Source: Arthrobacter globiformis
Lineage (GTDB): Bacteria; Actinomycetota; Actinomycetes; Actinomycetales; Micrococcaceae
Direction of reading: 5' to 3'
Assembly (NCBI RefSeq): GCF_030815865.1
Contig: NZ_JAUSXI010000001.1
Location: 3,472,001-3,536,000, forward strand
Length of the DNA stretch: 64,000 bases
In this document: positions 20,152 to 30,014 of the stretch, piece after piece
How positions within the stretch are numbered: position 1 is the stretch's first letter
Layout: the number at the start of each line of letters is the position of its first letter
Program-made: the position numbers and the translations under genes
Notes under the pieces: generated by a model
What the model was told of the DNA's origin: nothing
The model's database searches: none
What the model saw: the letters and a program-made list of their open reading frames with translations, nothing else

Positions 20152-20195
20152 GAAGCCCCATCAGCGTTTTGCCGTTGGTGGGGCTTCGACTTTTC
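20152..20195 (+). terminator. Intrinsic terminator of valS
   Basis: Stem GAAGCCCCA / TGGGGCTTC followed by GACTTTT. The gene-free stretch 20098-20471 otherwise holds only this hairpin and the one at 20390-20431. Confidence 0.8.
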
Positions 20196-20389
20196 GGCTG
20201 TCTGGTGACATCTTTGACAGTCTGGCAAGATCCTTGGAATTTCAGGTCTTCCTACCTTGTCACCGGTAGTCTGCTTCTAACTTTGCCGAAGGCTGCGTTG
20301 GAAGCCTGTCACTGAATCTTTGGTTCTTGCGTCTCACTTCTTTCGAAGTGGGTAAGTTCCATCTTTGTCCTCCTGTTGCGGATGCGCAA

Positions 20390-20431
20390 GAGCCCCGGCG
20401 GAACTACTCCCATGTAGTTCTGCCGGGGCTC
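20390..20431 (-). terminator. Strong hairpin downstream of the DsbA-like gene
   Basis: An 18-bp stem GAGCCCCGGCgGAACTAC / GTAGTTCtGCCGGGGCTC with a 6-nt loop and a single mismatch, 41 nt past the stop codon of the minus-strand gene. It has no U tract. Confidence 0.65.
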
Positions 20432-20471
20432 CGGAGCCGGGGCTCTGAATGCCCGACGGGGGCCCCGCAGA

Positions 20472-21086
20472 TCAGTCGAAGGCAGGGCTTTCGGTCCGGC
20501 TGCGCTTGATCTCGAAGAAGTGCGGGTAGGCCGCGAGGGTGATCGCCGCGTCCCAGATCTTCCCGGCTTCCTCCCCGCGCGGAATGCGGGTGAGGACGGG
20601 TCCAAAGAACGCGGTGCCGTTGAAGGCCACCACGGGGGTTCCAACGTCCTGACCCACCAGGGAGATGCCCTTTTCATGGCTGGCACGCAGCTGCGGGTCG
20701 TACTCGTCGGAGCCGGCAGCGGCTGCCAGCTCCGCGGGGAGGCCGCAGTCGGCCAGGGCCTTGCTGATGACGATCGAGAAGTCCTTCTGCCCGCCGTCGT
20801 GGATCTGCGATCCCATGGCGTCGTACAGCGGCCTGACCACGTGGTCGCCGTGCTGTTCCTGGGCGGCGATGATGACCCTGACCGGCCCCCAGGCCTTGTC
20901 CATGGCCTCGCTGTACTTGGGATCGAGATCGCGGCCTTCGTTCAGCACGGACAGGCTCATGACGTGCCACTCCGTCTGGATGTCGCGGACGCCTTCCACC
21001 TCGCCGATCCAGCGGGAGGTGATCCAGGCGAACGGGCAAAGGGGGTCGAACCAGAAGTCGGCCTTATTGGCGGCGGTTTCAGACAC
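20472..21086 (-). CDS. DsbA-family protein, mycothiol-dependent nitroreductase type
   Basis: A 204-residue thioredoxin/DsbA-fold protein without a signal peptide, so probably cytosolic. The start is GTG at 21086 (GTG-TCT-GAA), with GAGGAG 6 nt upstream; the 21 extra codons further upstream lack support. The active-site-like motif is [17 protein letters not shown], a CPFA variant with one cysteine, as in the actinobacterial Rv2466c group that uses mycothiol. Other family segments are [11 protein letters not shown] and [18 protein letters not shown] with the cis-proline. It is monocistronic, with its own terminator. Confidence 0.88.
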   Translation of the reverse strand: MSETAANKADFWFDPLCPFAWITSRWIGEVEGVRDIQTEWHVMSLSVLNEGRDLDPKYSEAMDKAWGPVRVIIAAQEQHGDHVVRPLYDAMGSQIHDGGQKDFSIVISKALADCGLPAELAAAAGSDEYDPQLRASHEKGISLVGQDVGTPVVAFNGTAFFGPVLTRIPRGEEAGKIWDAAITLAAYPHFFEIKRSRTESPAFD

Positions 21087-21207
21087 AGCAAATCTCCTCA
21101 GGGACGTCTTCGGGGTGTGGCGCGCCGCAAAGCCATACTCGCAGGGCACGCCTAAGCGACAGCGATGAATCGGGTCGATTTATTCCGGTGCAGCGAATTT
21201 ATCAGCG

Positions 21208-22494
21208 TTAGGCTGACTTGTTCCGTCGCTTGGCCACGACGTCGTGCGTGATCATTGTGGGCTGGGCCTTCTTGGCCACTACGTCGGCGGTGATGACCAC
21301 GCTGGCGATGTCGTCCCTGCTGGGCAAATCGAACATAACCGGCAGGAGGACTTCCTCCATGATGGCTCGCAGTCCGCGGGCTCCGGTTCCCCGTTCCAGG
21401 GCCTGGTCGGCAATCACGTCCAGAGCGTCGTCGTCGAACACCAACTCCACGCCGTCCAGCTGGAACATCTTCTGGTACTGCTTGACCAGGGCATTCTTGG
21501 GCGTGGACAGGATCTGGATCAGAGCGGGACGGTCAAGGCTGGAGACGGTGGTGATGACCGGCAGGCGGCCGATGAACTCCGGAATAAGCCCGAACTTCAG
21601 CAGGTCTTCCGGCATCACTTCGCCATAGGAATCGGTGTTCTTGACCTCGTTCAGCGGAGCGCCGAAGCCGATGCCCTTGCGGCCGGAGCGGGAACCGATG
21701 ATGTCCTCCAGGCCGGCGAAGGCGCCGGCAACGATGAAGAGGACATTCGTGGTGTCGATCTGGATGAATTCCTGGTGGGGGTGCTTGCGGCCGCCCTGCG
21801 GCGGAACCGAGGCAACCGTTCCTTCGAGGATCTTCAGCAGGGCCTGCTGAACGCCCTCGCCCGAGACATCGCGGGTGATCGAGGGGTTTTCGCTCTTGCG
21901 CGAGATCTTGTCGATCTCGTCGATGTAGATGATGCCCTGTTCGGCCTTCTTGACGTCGTAGTCGGCGGCCTGGATGAGCTTGAGGAGGATGTTCTCCACG
22001 TCTTCGCCCACATACCCGGCTTCAGTCAGGGCGGTGGCATCGGCAACGGCAAAGGGGACGTTCAGCCGGCGCGCCAGGGTCTGCGCAAGGTAGGTCTTGC
22101 CGCAGCCGGTGGGGCCAATCAGAAGAATGTTGGACTTCGAGATTTCAACGTCGTCGTGGTGGACTCCCTCGGCCAGTGTGCCGCTCTTGGGCGCATGCCC
22201 GGCCTGAATCCGCTTGTAGTGGTTGTAGACCGCGACGGCGAGGGAACGCTTGGCCGGTTCCTGGCCAATGACGTATTCCTGCAGGAAGTCAAAGATTTCG
22301 CGGGGCTTGGGCAGTTCGAAACTGCCCAGATCGGCGACCTCTGCGAGTTCTTCCTCGATGATCTCGTTACAGAGCTCGATGCACTCGTCGCAGATGTAGA
22401 CGCCGGGCCCGGCAATGAGCTTGCGCACCTGCTTTTGGCTCTTGCCGCAGAAAGAGCACTTGAGCAGATCCGCGCTCTCGCCAATCCGAGCCAT
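21208..22494 (-). CDS. clpX: ATP-dependent Clp protease ATP-binding subunit ClpX
   Basis: A 428-residue AAA+ unfoldase that feeds ClpP. The start is ATG at 22494 ([13 protein letters not shown]), with AAGGGG upstream. The N-terminal zinc domain has [16 protein letters not shown] (residues about 14-41). Walker A is [14 protein letters not shown], Walker B YIDEIDKI, and the ClpX signature [10 protein letters not shown] and sensor 2 [11 protein letters not shown] are present. It lies downstream of clpP1-clpP2 but a strong hairpin separates them, so it probably has its own promoter in 22495-22610. Confidence 0.98.
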   Translation of the reverse strand: MARIGESADLLKCSFCGKSQKQVRKLIAGPGVYICDECIELCNEIIEEELAEVADLGSFELPKPREIFDFLQEYVIGQEPAKRSLAVAVYNHYKRIQAGHAPKSGTLAEGVHHDDVEISKSNILLIGPTGCGKTYLAQTLARRLNVPFAVADATALTEAGYVGEDVENILLKLIQAADYDVKKAEQGIIYIDEIDKISRKSENPSITRDVSGEGVQQALLKILEGTVASVPPQGGRKHPHQEFIQIDTTNVLFIVAGAFAGLEDIIGSRSGRKGIGFGAPLNEVKNTDSYGEVMPEDLLKFGLIPEFIGRLPVITTVSSLDRPALIQILSTPKNALVKQYQKMFQLDGVELVFDDDALDVIADQALERGTGARGLRAIMEEVLLPVMFDLPSRDDIASVVITADVVAKKAQPTMITHDVVAKRRNKSA

Positions 22495-22615
22495 ATGTGA
22501 ACCCCTTAGTATCTTGCCGCAAGGGCAGCTTTGCACCGGTTGCATCTAACCACGGCCGGGATCCGGCAATGATTTACATCCACTCTAGGTCACATTCGGC
22601 CCGAGGGGTGGAAAC

Positions 22616-22659
22616 CGGGCGCCGGTGCGGTTCAAAAATCTAAACCGCACCGGCGCCCG
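22616..22659. terminator. Terminator between clpP2 and clpX
   Basis: A 17-bp perfect stem CGGGCGCCGGTGCGGTT / AACCGCACCGGCGCCCG with a 10-nt loop, 32 nt after the clpP2 stop. Confidence 0.8.
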
Positions 22660-22690
22660 TTACTGCTGTTTACCCGGCATGTGCCTGCAT

Positions 22691-23350
22691 TTAGCGGGCT
22701 AGTGCCTGCGGCTTGATCTTGCGGGAATCGAGGACCTGGTCAATCAGGCCGTAATTCTGCGCCTCAGCGGCGGTGAGGATCTTGTCCCGCTCGATGTCGT
22801 TGTTGACCTGTTCCGGCGTCCGGCCGGAGTGCTTGGCCAGGGTATCCTCCAGCCAGGTCCGCATGCGCATGACTTCGGCCGCCTGGATCTCCAGGTCGGA
22901 TGCCTGTCCGCCCTGGCCGCCGGACAGTGCCGGCTGGTGGATCAGGACGCGGGCGTTGGGAAGAGCGAGGCGCTTGCCCGGCGTTCCGGCGGCCAGCAGC
23001 ACAGCCGCAGCACTTGCGGCCTGGCCCAGGCACACGGTCTGGATCTCAGGGCGAATGTACTGCATGGTGTCGTAGATCGCGGTCATGGCGGTGAAGGAGC
23101 CGCCTGGCGAGTTGATGTAGATGGTGATGTCGCGGTCCGGGTCCGTGGACTCCAGCACCAGCAGCTGCGCCATGACGTCATCGGCAGAGGCGTCGTCCAC
23201 CTGGACACCGAGGAAGATGATGCGGTCTTCGAAAAGCTTGGTGTAGGGGTCCTGGCGCTTGAAGCCATACGGCGTGCGCTCCTCGAACTGCGGCAGAACG
23301 TAGCGGCTTGTCGGCAGATTACCGGCAGACGATCCGAAATTGTAGTTCAT
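22691..23350 (-). CDS. clpP2: ATP-dependent Clp protease proteolytic subunit ClpP2
   Basis: A serine protease of about 219 residues. The catalytic Ser is in [16 protein letters not shown], the His in [14 protein letters not shown], and the Asp in the following helix region ([11 protein letters not shown]). [19 protein letters not shown] is the handle/strand motif. Two ATGs 6 nt apart are possible starts; AGGAG lies 8 nt from the second (23350) and only 2 nt from the first (23356), so the second is preferred. It follows clpP1 by about 35 nt. ClpP1 and ClpP2 form a mixed tetradecamer in actinobacteria. Confidence 0.96.
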   Translation of the reverse strand: MNYNFGSSAGNLPTSRYVLPQFEERTPYGFKRQDPYTKLFEDRIIFLGVQVDDASADDVMAQLLVLESTDPDRDITIYINSPGGSFTAMTAIYDTMQYIRPEIQTVCLGQAASAAAVLLAAGTPGKRLALPNARVLIHQPALSGGQGGQASDLEIQAAEVMRMRTWLEDTLAKHSGRTPEQVNNDIERDKILTAAEAQNYGLIDQVLDSRKIKPQALAR

Positions 23351-23388
23351 GTTCATTGCTCCTGGATTCAGTTCTGTCTTGTTGCCGG

Positions 23389-24030
23389 TTAGCTCTGGCC
23401 GTTTGATGAAGCGTTCTGGGTTCCGCCGCCGCCGGCGACAGAACCTGCGTGCGCCGAGATCTTGTCGAAGAAGCCGTACTCGAGCGCCTCGCTGGCGGTG
23501 AACCACTTGTCGCGGTCGTTGTCCTTGAGGATGGTTTCCACGGTCTGGCCGGTCTGGTCGGCCGTGAGCTCGGCCATGACCTTCTTCATGTGGAGAATCA
23601 GCTCGGCCTGGATCTTGATGTCCGAAGCCGTTCCGCCGATACCGCCGGAAGGCTGGTGCATCAGGATGCGCGCGTTCGGCGTGGCGTACCGCTTGCCCTT
23701 GGTGCCGGAGGACAGCAGGAACTGTCCCATGGAGGCAGCCAGCCCGGTGGCGACGGTAACGACGTCGTTGGGGATGAACTGCATGGTGTCGTAGATGGCC
23801 ATGCCGGCCGTCACCGAGCCGCCGGGCGAGTTGATGTAAAGGTAGATGTCCTTGTTGGGATCTTCGGCGGAAAGCAGCAGCAGCTGTGAGCAGATGGCGT
23901 TTGCGTTCTCGTCGCGGACCTCGGAGCCAAGCCAGATGATGCGCTCTTTCAGCAGGCGGTTGTAGATGTAGTTGTCCTGGGCTGCAGGATCGACGGTTGC
24001 CATGCGGGGGGCCGCTGCTTGCTGTGACAT
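23389..24030 (-). CDS. clpP1: ATP-dependent Clp protease proteolytic subunit ClpP1
   Basis: A 213-residue ClpP with the catalytic Ser in [15 protein letters not shown], His in [12 protein letters not shown] and Asp in [15 protein letters not shown]. The N-terminus [15 protein letters not shown] has a second in-frame ATG at codon 10. It is the first gene of clpP1-clpP2. The upstream region contains a candidate ClgR box. The glycine-rich tail is typical of Micrococcaceae homologues. Confidence 0.96.
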   Translation of the reverse strand: MSQQAAAPRMATVDPAAQDNYIYNRLLKERIIWLGSEVRDENANAICSQLLLLSAEDPNKDIYLYINSPGGSVTAGMAIYDTMQFIPNDVVTVATGLAASMGQFLLSSGTKGKRYATPNARILMHQPSGGIGGTASDIKIQAELILHMKKVMAELTADQTGQTVETILKDNDRDKWFTASEALEYGFFDKISAHAGSVAGGGGTQNASSNGQS

Positions 24031-24142
24031 TTGTACTTACCTCTCGCTGGTGACGGTGACATCACTGAACGACATCACTGAACTTCACTACTTGGACACT
24101 AACCGCTTTCGGAGCGGATTTGTTCGTCGGAATCACGCTGTT

Positions 24143-24153
24143 CGCTGACGGCG
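24143..24153. promoter_or_regulatory. Candidate ClgR operator upstream of clpP1-clpP2
   Basis: CGCTGACGGCG preceded by TGTT fits the CGCYNANRGCG core described for the actinobacterial Clp regulator ClgR. It lies about 113 nt upstream of the clpP1 start. The match is by eye to a remembered consensus. Confidence 0.45.
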
Positions 24154-24191
24154 CACGATTGCCCGCGGGAGCTGTACACCGGCCGTTAACG

Positions 24192-24227
24192 CGCCAGCCC
24201 CCGGATCCGAGGACCCGGGGGCTGGCG
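24192..24227. terminator. Terminator of tig
   Basis: Perfect stem CGCCAGCCCCCGG / CCGGGGGCTGGCG directly after the trigger-factor stop codon. Confidence 0.8.
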
Positions 24228-24246
24228 CCGCTGATGCGTGCGGCTG

Positions 24247-25635
24247 CTAGAACTTCACGGCCGCGGGATCGTCGTTCGCGACGGTCTCGCCGGCTGCTTC
24301 AGCGTCGGTTTCCGCTTCGGCTTCGACGGCCGGAGCCTCTTCGCCGCCGGGGCGGACGAAGTCGCTCAGGTCAACCTTGTTGCCCTCGGAGTCGGTGACC
24401 TCGGCCTGGCCCAGGACGACGGCCAGTGCCTTGCGGCGGCGGACCTCGGAAACCATCATGGGAACCTGGCCGCTCTGGTCGATGATCTGGGCGAACTGGT
24501 TCGGGTCCATGCCGTACTGGCTGGCGGTGGTGACGATGTAGTCGATCAGCTCGTTCTGGCTGACGCCCACTTCTTCCTTCTCGGCGATGGCGTCGAGGAT
24601 GATCTCGTTCTGGAAGGCGCGCTCGGTGTTGGCCTTGACTTCGGCGCGGTGCTCTTCGGTGTCGTGCTCGCCTTCACCGTGGGAGTTCTCGGCCTTGAAG
24701 TGCTGCTCGAGCTGCTCTTCGACGACGGACTCCGGAACAGGAACCTCAACCAGCTCAACGAGCTTGTCCAGGACCTTGTCGCGGGCCTCGACGCCCTGCT
24801 CCACGACCTTGGAGTCGGCGGCCTGCTTGGCGAGGTCCTCGCGCAGTTCGGCCAGCGTGTCGAACTCGGAGGCCAGCTGGGCGAAGTCGTCGTTCGCCTC
24901 GGGCAGTTCGCGCTCCTTGACGGACTTGACGACAACCTTAACCTGCGCGGCTTCACCGGCGTGGTCGCCGCCCACGAGGGTGGTATCGAAGATGGCGTCC
25001 TCGTCAGCGCTCAGGCCGGTCACGGCCTCGTCCATGCCTTCAAGCATGGTGCCGGCGCCAACCTGGTAGGACAGCCCGGTAGCGGAGTCCACCTCGGCGC
25101 CGTCAATGCTCGCCGTGATGTCGATGCTCAGGAAGTCGCCGTCAGCTGCCGGGCGCTCCACGGTCTTGAGCGTGCCGAAGCGGCCACGCAGTTCGTCCAG
25201 GGCCTTGTCGACGTCGGCGTCCGAGGACTCTGCCGCGGCAACCTCCACCTTGATGCCGGCGTAGTCGGGCAGTTCGATCTCCGGGCGGACATCAACCTCG
25301 GCCTGGAACTTCAGCTCACCATCGGTGGCGGAAGGATCCGGAACCTCGGTGATCTCAACCTCGGGACGGCTCAGGGGGTGGATGCCGGACTCCTGGACTG
25401 CAGCCTGGTACCAGCCGTTGAGGCCCTCGTTGATGGCGGTCTCCAGGACGTAGCCGCGGCCGACGCGCTGGTCGATCAGCTTGGCGGGAACCTTGCCCTT
25501 ACGGAAGCCAGGGACCTGGATCTGCGAAGCAACAGTCTTGTATGCCTCATCGATGCTGGGCTTCAATTCCTCAAAGGGGACCTCAACATTGAGCTTGACC
25601 CGCGTGGGGGTGAGGTTCTCGACAGCGCTCTTCAC
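24247..25635 (-). CDS. tig: Trigger factor
   Basis: A 462-residue ribosome-associated chaperone with peptidyl-prolyl isomerase activity. The ribosome-binding N-domain contains [20 protein letters not shown] (residues about 42-61). The FKBP-like domain follows at about 150-245 and the helical C-domain after it, then an acidic Ala/Glu-rich tail. It lies just upstream of the clpP genes on the same strand; folding and degradation genes are commonly clustered this way. tRNA-Pro lies 79 nt upstream. Confidence 0.97.
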   Translation of the reverse strand: MKSAVENLTPTRVKLNVEVPFEELKPSIDEAYKTVASQIQVPGFRKGKVPAKLIDQRVGRGYVLETAINEGLNGWYQAAVQESGIHPLSRPEVEITEVPDPSATDGELKFQAEVDVRPEIELPDYAGIKVEVAAAESSDADVDKALDELRGRFGTLKTVERPAADGDFLSIDITASIDGAEVDSATGLSYQVGAGTMLEGMDEAVTGLSADEDAIFDTTLVGGDHAGEAAQVKVVVKSVKERELPEANDDFAQLASEFDTLAELREDLAKQAADSKVVEQGVEARDKVLDKLVELVEVPVPESVVEEQLEQHFKAENSHGEGEHDTEEHRAEVKANTERAFQNEIILDAIAEKEEVGVSQNELIDYIVTTASQYGMDPNQFAQIIDQSGQVPMMVSEVRRRKALAVVLGQAEVTDSEGNKVDLSDFVRPGGEEAPAVEAEAETDAEAAGETVANDDPAAVKF

Positions 25636-25714
25636 GGTCTAAGTACTCCTGGTTTTGTTGGTGGGTTCTGCAAACGCGTTGTTGTGACCAGGCCTGGGGC
25701 CCGGGCCGCAGAGT

Positions 25715-25788
25715 CGGGGTGACAGGATTTGAACCTGCGACTTCCTGCTCCCAAAGCAGGCGCTCTAGCCAAGCTGAGCTACACCCCG
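25715..25788 (-). tRNA. tRNA-Pro (anticodon TGG)
   Basis: A 74-nt cloverleaf on the minus strand: acceptor CGGGGTG paired with CACCCCG, D-arm GCTCAGCTTGGCTAGAGC, anticodon stem CCTGC-TTTGGGA-GCAGG and T-arm GGTTCAAATCC. CCA is not encoded. Confidence 0.96.
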
Positions 25789-25928
25789 TAATGCACAGGA
25801 CAGTCTACGTTCATCCCTGCCGCGTTTGCACATTTGACACTTGGGGCATGAATTAGGTTTAGTTATATCCGGCTTGAACAGCCGCCGAAGAAAAGCCTAA
25901 AGGCCAGTGCGCCGGAACGCTTTCCTCC

Positions 25929-26002
25929 GGGGACGTAGCTTAATGGTAAAGCCTCAGTCTTCCAAACTGATTACGCGGGTTCGATTCCCGTCGTCCCCTC
26001 CA
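25929..26002 (+). tRNA. tRNA-Gly (anticodon TCC)
   Basis: Acceptor GGGGACG paired with CGTCCCC, D-loop TTAATGGTAAA, anticodon loop CTTCCAA and T-arm GGGTTCGATTCCC. The discriminator T is followed by an encoded CCA (26000-26002). Confidence 0.96.
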
Positions 26003-26007
26003 CACCA

Positions 26008-26036
26008 AGGAGGCCCCTCGTCGAGGGGCCTCTTTC
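26008..26036 (+). terminator. Terminator of tRNA-Gly
   Basis: Stem AGGCCCCTC / GAGGGGCCT with a 3-nt loop, followed by CTTTCG. Confidence 0.8.
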
Positions 26037-26084
26037 GCGTTAAGCCTTGCCCGTGATGAGGCCACGCTTAGGTGTTGACCCAGC

Positions 26085-27242
26085 TTAGGCGTGGCCCCCG
26101 ACACCCACCGTGCCGAAGGTGAGACGTGCTTCTGCCTGGAGGAAATTGCCGACCCGCTCCGCCTGCTGCGCCAGCTCCTCCAACCGCGATGGCCCCGCCG
26201 GAACAAACAGCTCGGCGGTGATCTCCACTTTCTTTCCGGAACGGCGGTGGTGCCAGAGTCCGCGGACGACGCCGTCGATGAGTATGACGGGATAGTTACC
26301 TGCCTGCCCCCTGGCCAGGGCACGGTTACCTGCCGCGCCCGGGAACAGCAGCTCCCGGGGCTGGCCGGCCACTACATAGGAATCGAAGTAGGGAAGCAGC
26401 CTGACGCCCGAAGGTTCCGTGGTGATGGCCCCGGTGTCGCTCCGCAGCAGCCAGGCCGGCGTCCCTTCCACCGTGACCTGGGCAAGCTCTCCGCGGTGGT
26501 CATCAAACAGCCCGGCAGCCCACTCGCGCCGAACCGCCAGCCACCGGGCGAAATGCGCCGGCGTTGCGGGCCCGTACGCCTGCAGGTAGCTGCGGAGGAG
26601 CCAGCCAAGCGCCGGCGCGGCGTCGGCAGGCCCGAACCCGGGAAGTAGCTGCCCGGGGCTGCGGTACGTCGCTGCCCTGCCCCTGCCGGCGCCAAAGCAC
26701 AGGGCGCCGCGGAAGCCCGCGATCCCCAGCGCCGCGCGCCAGCGCGGCCACATGGTCTGGAATGCGGGCATCACTGGGTCAGCCGCCCAGGCACCGGTTC
26801 TGGCGACAATGGCGTCAGTGAGTTCGTCGACGGTCAGCTCGCCGTCCCGCAGCGCGTCTGCAATGGCAGCCACGATCTCGTCCGTCTGGCCGGGCGTCAG
26901 GAATTGTTCCAGCGCGGCGTTGGGCGGAATGGCAGCCAGCGCTGCGGTCCACCGGGACAGGTCCGCTGCCGGCAGCAGATGCACAGTGCCCCGTGGCCCG
27001 AAGGTCCTGACCAGGGTTCCGTCCTCCCAGAGCGCCTTGCGCACCTCGGCCGGGGAAACCCCGGCGCTCCGCATGCCCACGGACAACTCGGCGGCCGGCA
27101 TCACCTGGGCGTGCGCACCGCACATGGCCCGCACGATCTCCGCCGGGGAGGCAGTGTGAGAAGGGGCCGAAAGCCACTGACGCTCCATGCGCCGGGCACA
27201 GACCTGCGCCCACGAATATTCGCGTTCCGGTCTATAAGTCAT
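26085..27242 (-). CDS. Winged-helix DNA-binding protein, AlkZ/YcaQ-like (HTH_42) family
   Basis: A 385-residue protein matching the HTH_42 / AlkZ-like group: repeated winged-helix units, a TFGPRGTVHLLPAADL segment (residues about 79-94, the family R-GT-H motif) and a C-terminal VILIDGVVRGLWHHRRSGKKVEI. Characterised relatives (E. coli YcaQ, Streptomyces AlkZ) are glycosylases for crosslinked or alkylated bases. The catalytic QxQ-type motif of those enzymes is not clearly present; the matching region reads GAHAQVM. Glycosylase activity is therefore inference. It is the third gene of rpiB-nei-this gene, 18 nt after nei. Confidence 0.8.
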   Translation of the reverse strand: MTYRPEREYSWAQVCARRMERQWLSAPSHTASPAEIVRAMCGAHAQVMPAAELSVGMRSAGVSPAEVRKALWEDGTLVRTFGPRGTVHLLPAADLSRWTAALAAIPPNAALEQFLTPGQTDEIVAAIADALRDGELTVDELTDAIVARTGAWAADPVMPAFQTMWPRWRAALGIAGFRGALCFGAGRGRAATYRSPGQLLPGFGPADAAPALGWLLRSYLQAYGPATPAHFARWLAVRREWAAGLFDDHRGELAQVTVEGTPAWLLRSDTGAITTEPSGVRLLPYFDSYVVAGQPRELLFPGAAGNRALARGQAGNYPVILIDGVVRGLWHHRRSGKKVEITAELFVPAGPSRLEELAQQAERVGNFLQAEARLTFGTVGVGGHA

Positions 27243-27260
27243 CGCCCGTTACCGGTCAGC

Positions 27261-28181
27261 TCATACGGGCTGCTGGCAGGACGGGCACCAGTACAGTTTG
27301 CGGGCGGCGTGTTCGGCCAGGGCAACCGGAGTCCCGCAGACCCGGCACGGCTGGCCGTGGCGGCGGTAGACAAAGTGCGCCTCCTCCCCCGGCGGAAGCT
27401 GGCCGGTCCGGGTCCAGAAGCCGGCGGTGGTGGTGATGATCCGCCCGTCGCGGACGCCGTCGGCCATCACTGCAGCGGTGTCATCCCAGAGGAGGCCGGC
27501 GGCGTCCGCAGTGAGCGCGCGGCCGGGAAGCAGGGGGTCGATCCGGCGGCGGAACAGTACTTCGGCCCGGTAGACATTTCCGACGCCGGCAATCACCTTC
27601 TGGTCCATCAGCAGCGTAGCGAGCGGCGTCCGCTTTGCCAGGACGCGCCGGATGAAGTCGTCCCTGCTGCCGCCGGTTTTGTGGAGCGGATCGGGGCCCA
27701 GCCTGTCCAGCACGGCTGCCACCTCGGCATCGGTAATGGCGGCGCACGTGGTGGCACCGCGCAGGTCGGCCCAGCCATGGTCACTCACCAGCCGGACCCG
27801 CACCGCCCCCACCGGCGCCGGCGGCCCGGCGTACTCCGCGGAAGCAGGATCGCCATTGCCTTCGGGTGACCCATTGCCATCAGCCAGTTCCCACTCCCCC
27901 ACCCTGCGGGGCGCGCCGATGCTGGAGGCCCCGCGGAACTGGCTGTCCCCGCCGAAATCCCAGGCCCCGTAGAGGCCGAGGTGGACGTGCAGCACCAGAG
28001 CGTGCTCGAAGTGCAGGAACAGGTGCTTTCCATGCGCGGACGCGTGCACCATGGTGTGCCCGTCCAGCAGGGCGGCGCCGGCGGCAAAGCGGCCCTGGGG
28101 GCTGCTGACAGCCAGCCGCTCGCCGGCGAACACATCACCGAACTGGCGGGCGAGCCGGTGTATGGAGTGGCCTTCCGGCAC
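27261..28181 (-). CDS. nei: Fpg/Nei family DNA glycosylase (endonuclease VIII type)
   Basis: A 306-residue base-excision enzyme. It begins (GTG) with PEGHSIHRLARQF, giving the catalytic Pro2 and Glu3 of the Nei branch. The H2TH region includes VIAGVGNVYRAEVLFRRRIDP. The C-terminal zinc finger is CRVCGTPVA...LYWCPSCQ. The start codon overlaps the rpiB stop by one base (TAGTG), so the two are coupled. Confidence 0.93.
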   Translation of the reverse strand: MPEGHSIHRLARQFGDVFAGERLAVSSPQGRFAAGAALLDGHTMVHASAHGKHLFLHFEHALVLHVHLGLYGAWDFGGDSQFRGASSIGAPRRVGEWELADGNGSPEGNGDPASAEYAGPPAPVGAVRVRLVSDHGWADLRGATTCAAITDAEVAAVLDRLGPDPLHKTGGSRDDFIRRVLAKRTPLATLLMDQKVIAGVGNVYRAEVLFRRRIDPLLPGRALTADAAGLLWDDTAAVMADGVRDGRIITTTAGFWTRTGQLPPGEEAHFVYRRHGQPCRVCGTPVALAEHAARKLYWCPSCQQPV

Positions 28182-28675
28182 TAGTCGACGATCTCGCCGG
28201 TGGTTTCGTAGGTGGCGATCTTGCCGATGCGGCGGATGTGCCGCTCGTCGTTGCTGAAGGGCTCCTGCAGGAAGGCCTCGATCAGGGACGTGGCCTCCTC
28301 AACGCTGTGCTGGCGGCCGCCGACGGCCACGACGTTGGCATCGTTGTGCTCGCGGGCCAGCGTGGCGGTGGACTGGTTCCAGACCAGGGCGGCGCGGACA
28401 CCCTTGACCTTGTTCGCCGCGATCTGCTCGCCGTTTCCGGATCCGCCCAGCACGATGCCCAGCGCGTGGATTCCTGCTTCCTGGTCCGCCACCACTGCGA
28501 GCGCCGCGTTGATGCAGAACGACGGGTAGTCGTCCAGGGCGTCGTATTCCTTGGGTCCGTGATCCACCACGTCGTAGCCGTTCGCCGTCAGGTGCTTGAC
28601 CAGGTGGGCGCTCAGCTCCATGCCGGCGTGGTCGGTGGCGATGTGGACCCGCGGAAATGCAGGGTTTGTTGTCAC
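28181..28675 (-). CDS. rpiB: Ribose-5-phosphate isomerase B
   Basis: A 164-residue RpiB/LacAB family isomerase that interconverts ribose-5-P and ribulose-5-P. Motifs are VHIATDHAGMEL, DYPSF, GIVLGGSGNGEQIAANKVKGVRA (the active-site loop carries Ser rather than Cys, the actinobacterial subtype) and REHNDANVVAVGGR. The start is GTG with GGAAG upstream. It heads an operon with two DNA-repair-type genes. Confidence 0.94.
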   Translation of the reverse strand: MTTNPAFPRVHIATDHAGMELSAHLVKHLTANGYDVVDHGPKEYDALDDYPSFCINAALAVVADQEAGIHALGIVLGGSGNGEQIAANKVKGVRAALVWNQSTATLAREHNDANVVAVGGRQHSVEEATSLIEAFLQEPFSNDERHIRRIGKIATYETTGEIVD

Positions 28676-28798
28676 GGTAGCTTCCGTTCAGTCATGAGCA
28701 CCGGGGCGCGGCCGGGCTGGTACAGGTCAAATCAACAGATCCAAGAGTACTCGGTGTGCTTCCCCCAGCGGGGTGCCGCCTGGGCAGTGACGCGGCAC

Positions 28799-29815
28799 CT
28801 ACGATTCCGTGTCACCCTGGACCGGCGGGCGCGTGTCGCGGCGGGCCCTTGCCGCCACGCGCGTCAGGACCTCTGCGAGAAGGGCGGCGGAGTCGGGGTT
28901 ACCGCCGCTGACGGCCAGCTTGTGGCCGTCGGTCTTGCGGACGACGACGGCGGGGCCGCTGCTGACGAGCACCGCTGCGGTTCCGTCGTGGTTGCGGTAG
29001 CCCCAGCCGCCGTAGTCGGCGGCGCGCACGTCCGCTGGTTGGGCGGCGGAGATGGCGGCGGCAGGGACGTCGATCACTCGCAGGATGCCGGCGAGGAAAA
29101 CGCGCAGTCCGCTGCGGTCCGCGGTGACCCGGGCGAACAGGAACGCGGCTCCGACGATGGCCGCCGCGACCACCAAGGCTCCGAGCCACGGGACGGCAAT
29201 GGCGATCAGCGAGGCGGGAAACAGGCTGGCGATGGCAATCATCACGAAAACCGAGCTCCGCGCGTGCACCCAGAACCGGACTGAATCCCGGACAAGCTCA
29301 GGGTCGAGTTCATGTTCCAGGGCCTGCTGCAGGGCACGGTCATCCTCCGGCGTCCACTGGTTGTCCGCCTTGAACACAAACCCGATGATGACGCCCAGGG
29401 AAAGCGCGGCGCCGCTTCCCGAAGCAAGGACAATGATGTCCACGCTTGACTCGCGGGCGTCGGCCACGCCGGCCTGGCCTACGAGGGCGGCCGCCAGCAC
29501 AGTGGTGACGAAAAGGCTCACCGTCAGCCCCGCGCCCATCATGATCCGGCGCATCACGGTGGGCCGCGACACCGGCACGGCCTGCAACAGCACCAGCCAG
29601 CCGGTGAGGACGATCAGGGCGGCCCCGCCGCCCACGAAGGCGGGGAACGGCGCGAAGGCGGTGCCGCCGTCGTTATTCCACATGACCGCCAGCGGTTCCG
29701 GCAGATCCGGCCGCAACAGCACGGCACAGACCGCAAACCCGGCGGCAAGCAACACTGGGAAGCCGATCGCGAACCGCAGCGCCTTGGTGTCCACAGCATC
29801 GAGGATCTTTCCCAT
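28799..29815 (-). CDS. DUF1648-type membrane protein
   Basis: A 338-residue integral membrane protein. Residues 1-90 resemble DUF1648 (first helix, then LPEPLAVMWNNDGGTAFAPFPAF). Further helices lie at about 55, 90, 130, 190 and 215. The C-terminal 100 residues form a soluble domain with DYGGWGYRN and VVRKTDGHKLAVSG, resembling PH-like domains of Micrococcaceae membrane proteins. The function is unknown. TAGCGT lies 6 nt before the ATG, so a leaderless transcript is likely. Confidence 0.82.
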   Translation of the reverse strand: MGKILDAVDTKALRFAIGFPVLLAAGFAVCAVLLRPDLPEPLAVMWNNDGGTAFAPFPAFVGGGAALIVLTGWLVLLQAVPVSRPTVMRRIMMGAGLTVSLFVTTVLAAALVGQAGVADARESSVDIIVLASGSGAALSLGVIIGFVFKADNQWTPEDDRALQQALEHELDPELVRDSVRFWVHARSSVFVMIAIASLFPASLIAIAVPWLGALVVAAAIVGAAFLFARVTADRSGLRVFLAGILRVIDVPAAAISAAQPADVRAADYGGWGYRNHDGTAAVLVSSGPAVVVRKTDGHKLAVSGGNPDSAALLAEVLTRVAARARRDTRPPVQGDTES

Positions 29816-30014
29816 GCCTTAACGCTACCCCTGCGGCGTTCGGCTGGAGAGGACTTCCGCAGGGAACGAGCCACGGAAGTGAGCCACGCAACTTGCCAAG
29901 CGCCCCGGGAATGAAACAATGGCTTCACAGTGACGCAACCGCGCGCGTGACCACCGTGCGCAGCAGCCGGCGGGCCGGGCCAGTCCGGCCACCACAACCT
30001 CTGGAGGCACAACC

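Noticed and set aside
24100..24120. CCGCTTTCGGAGCGG as a ClgR box
   Set aside because: The spacing between CGC and GCG is 7 rather than 5; the nearby CGCTGACGGCG fits better.
24238..25722. Plus-strand open frame (494 codons) opposite trigger factor
   Set aside because: Its protein is Leu/Val/Gly-rich and without motifs, while the opposite frame is a full trigger factor.
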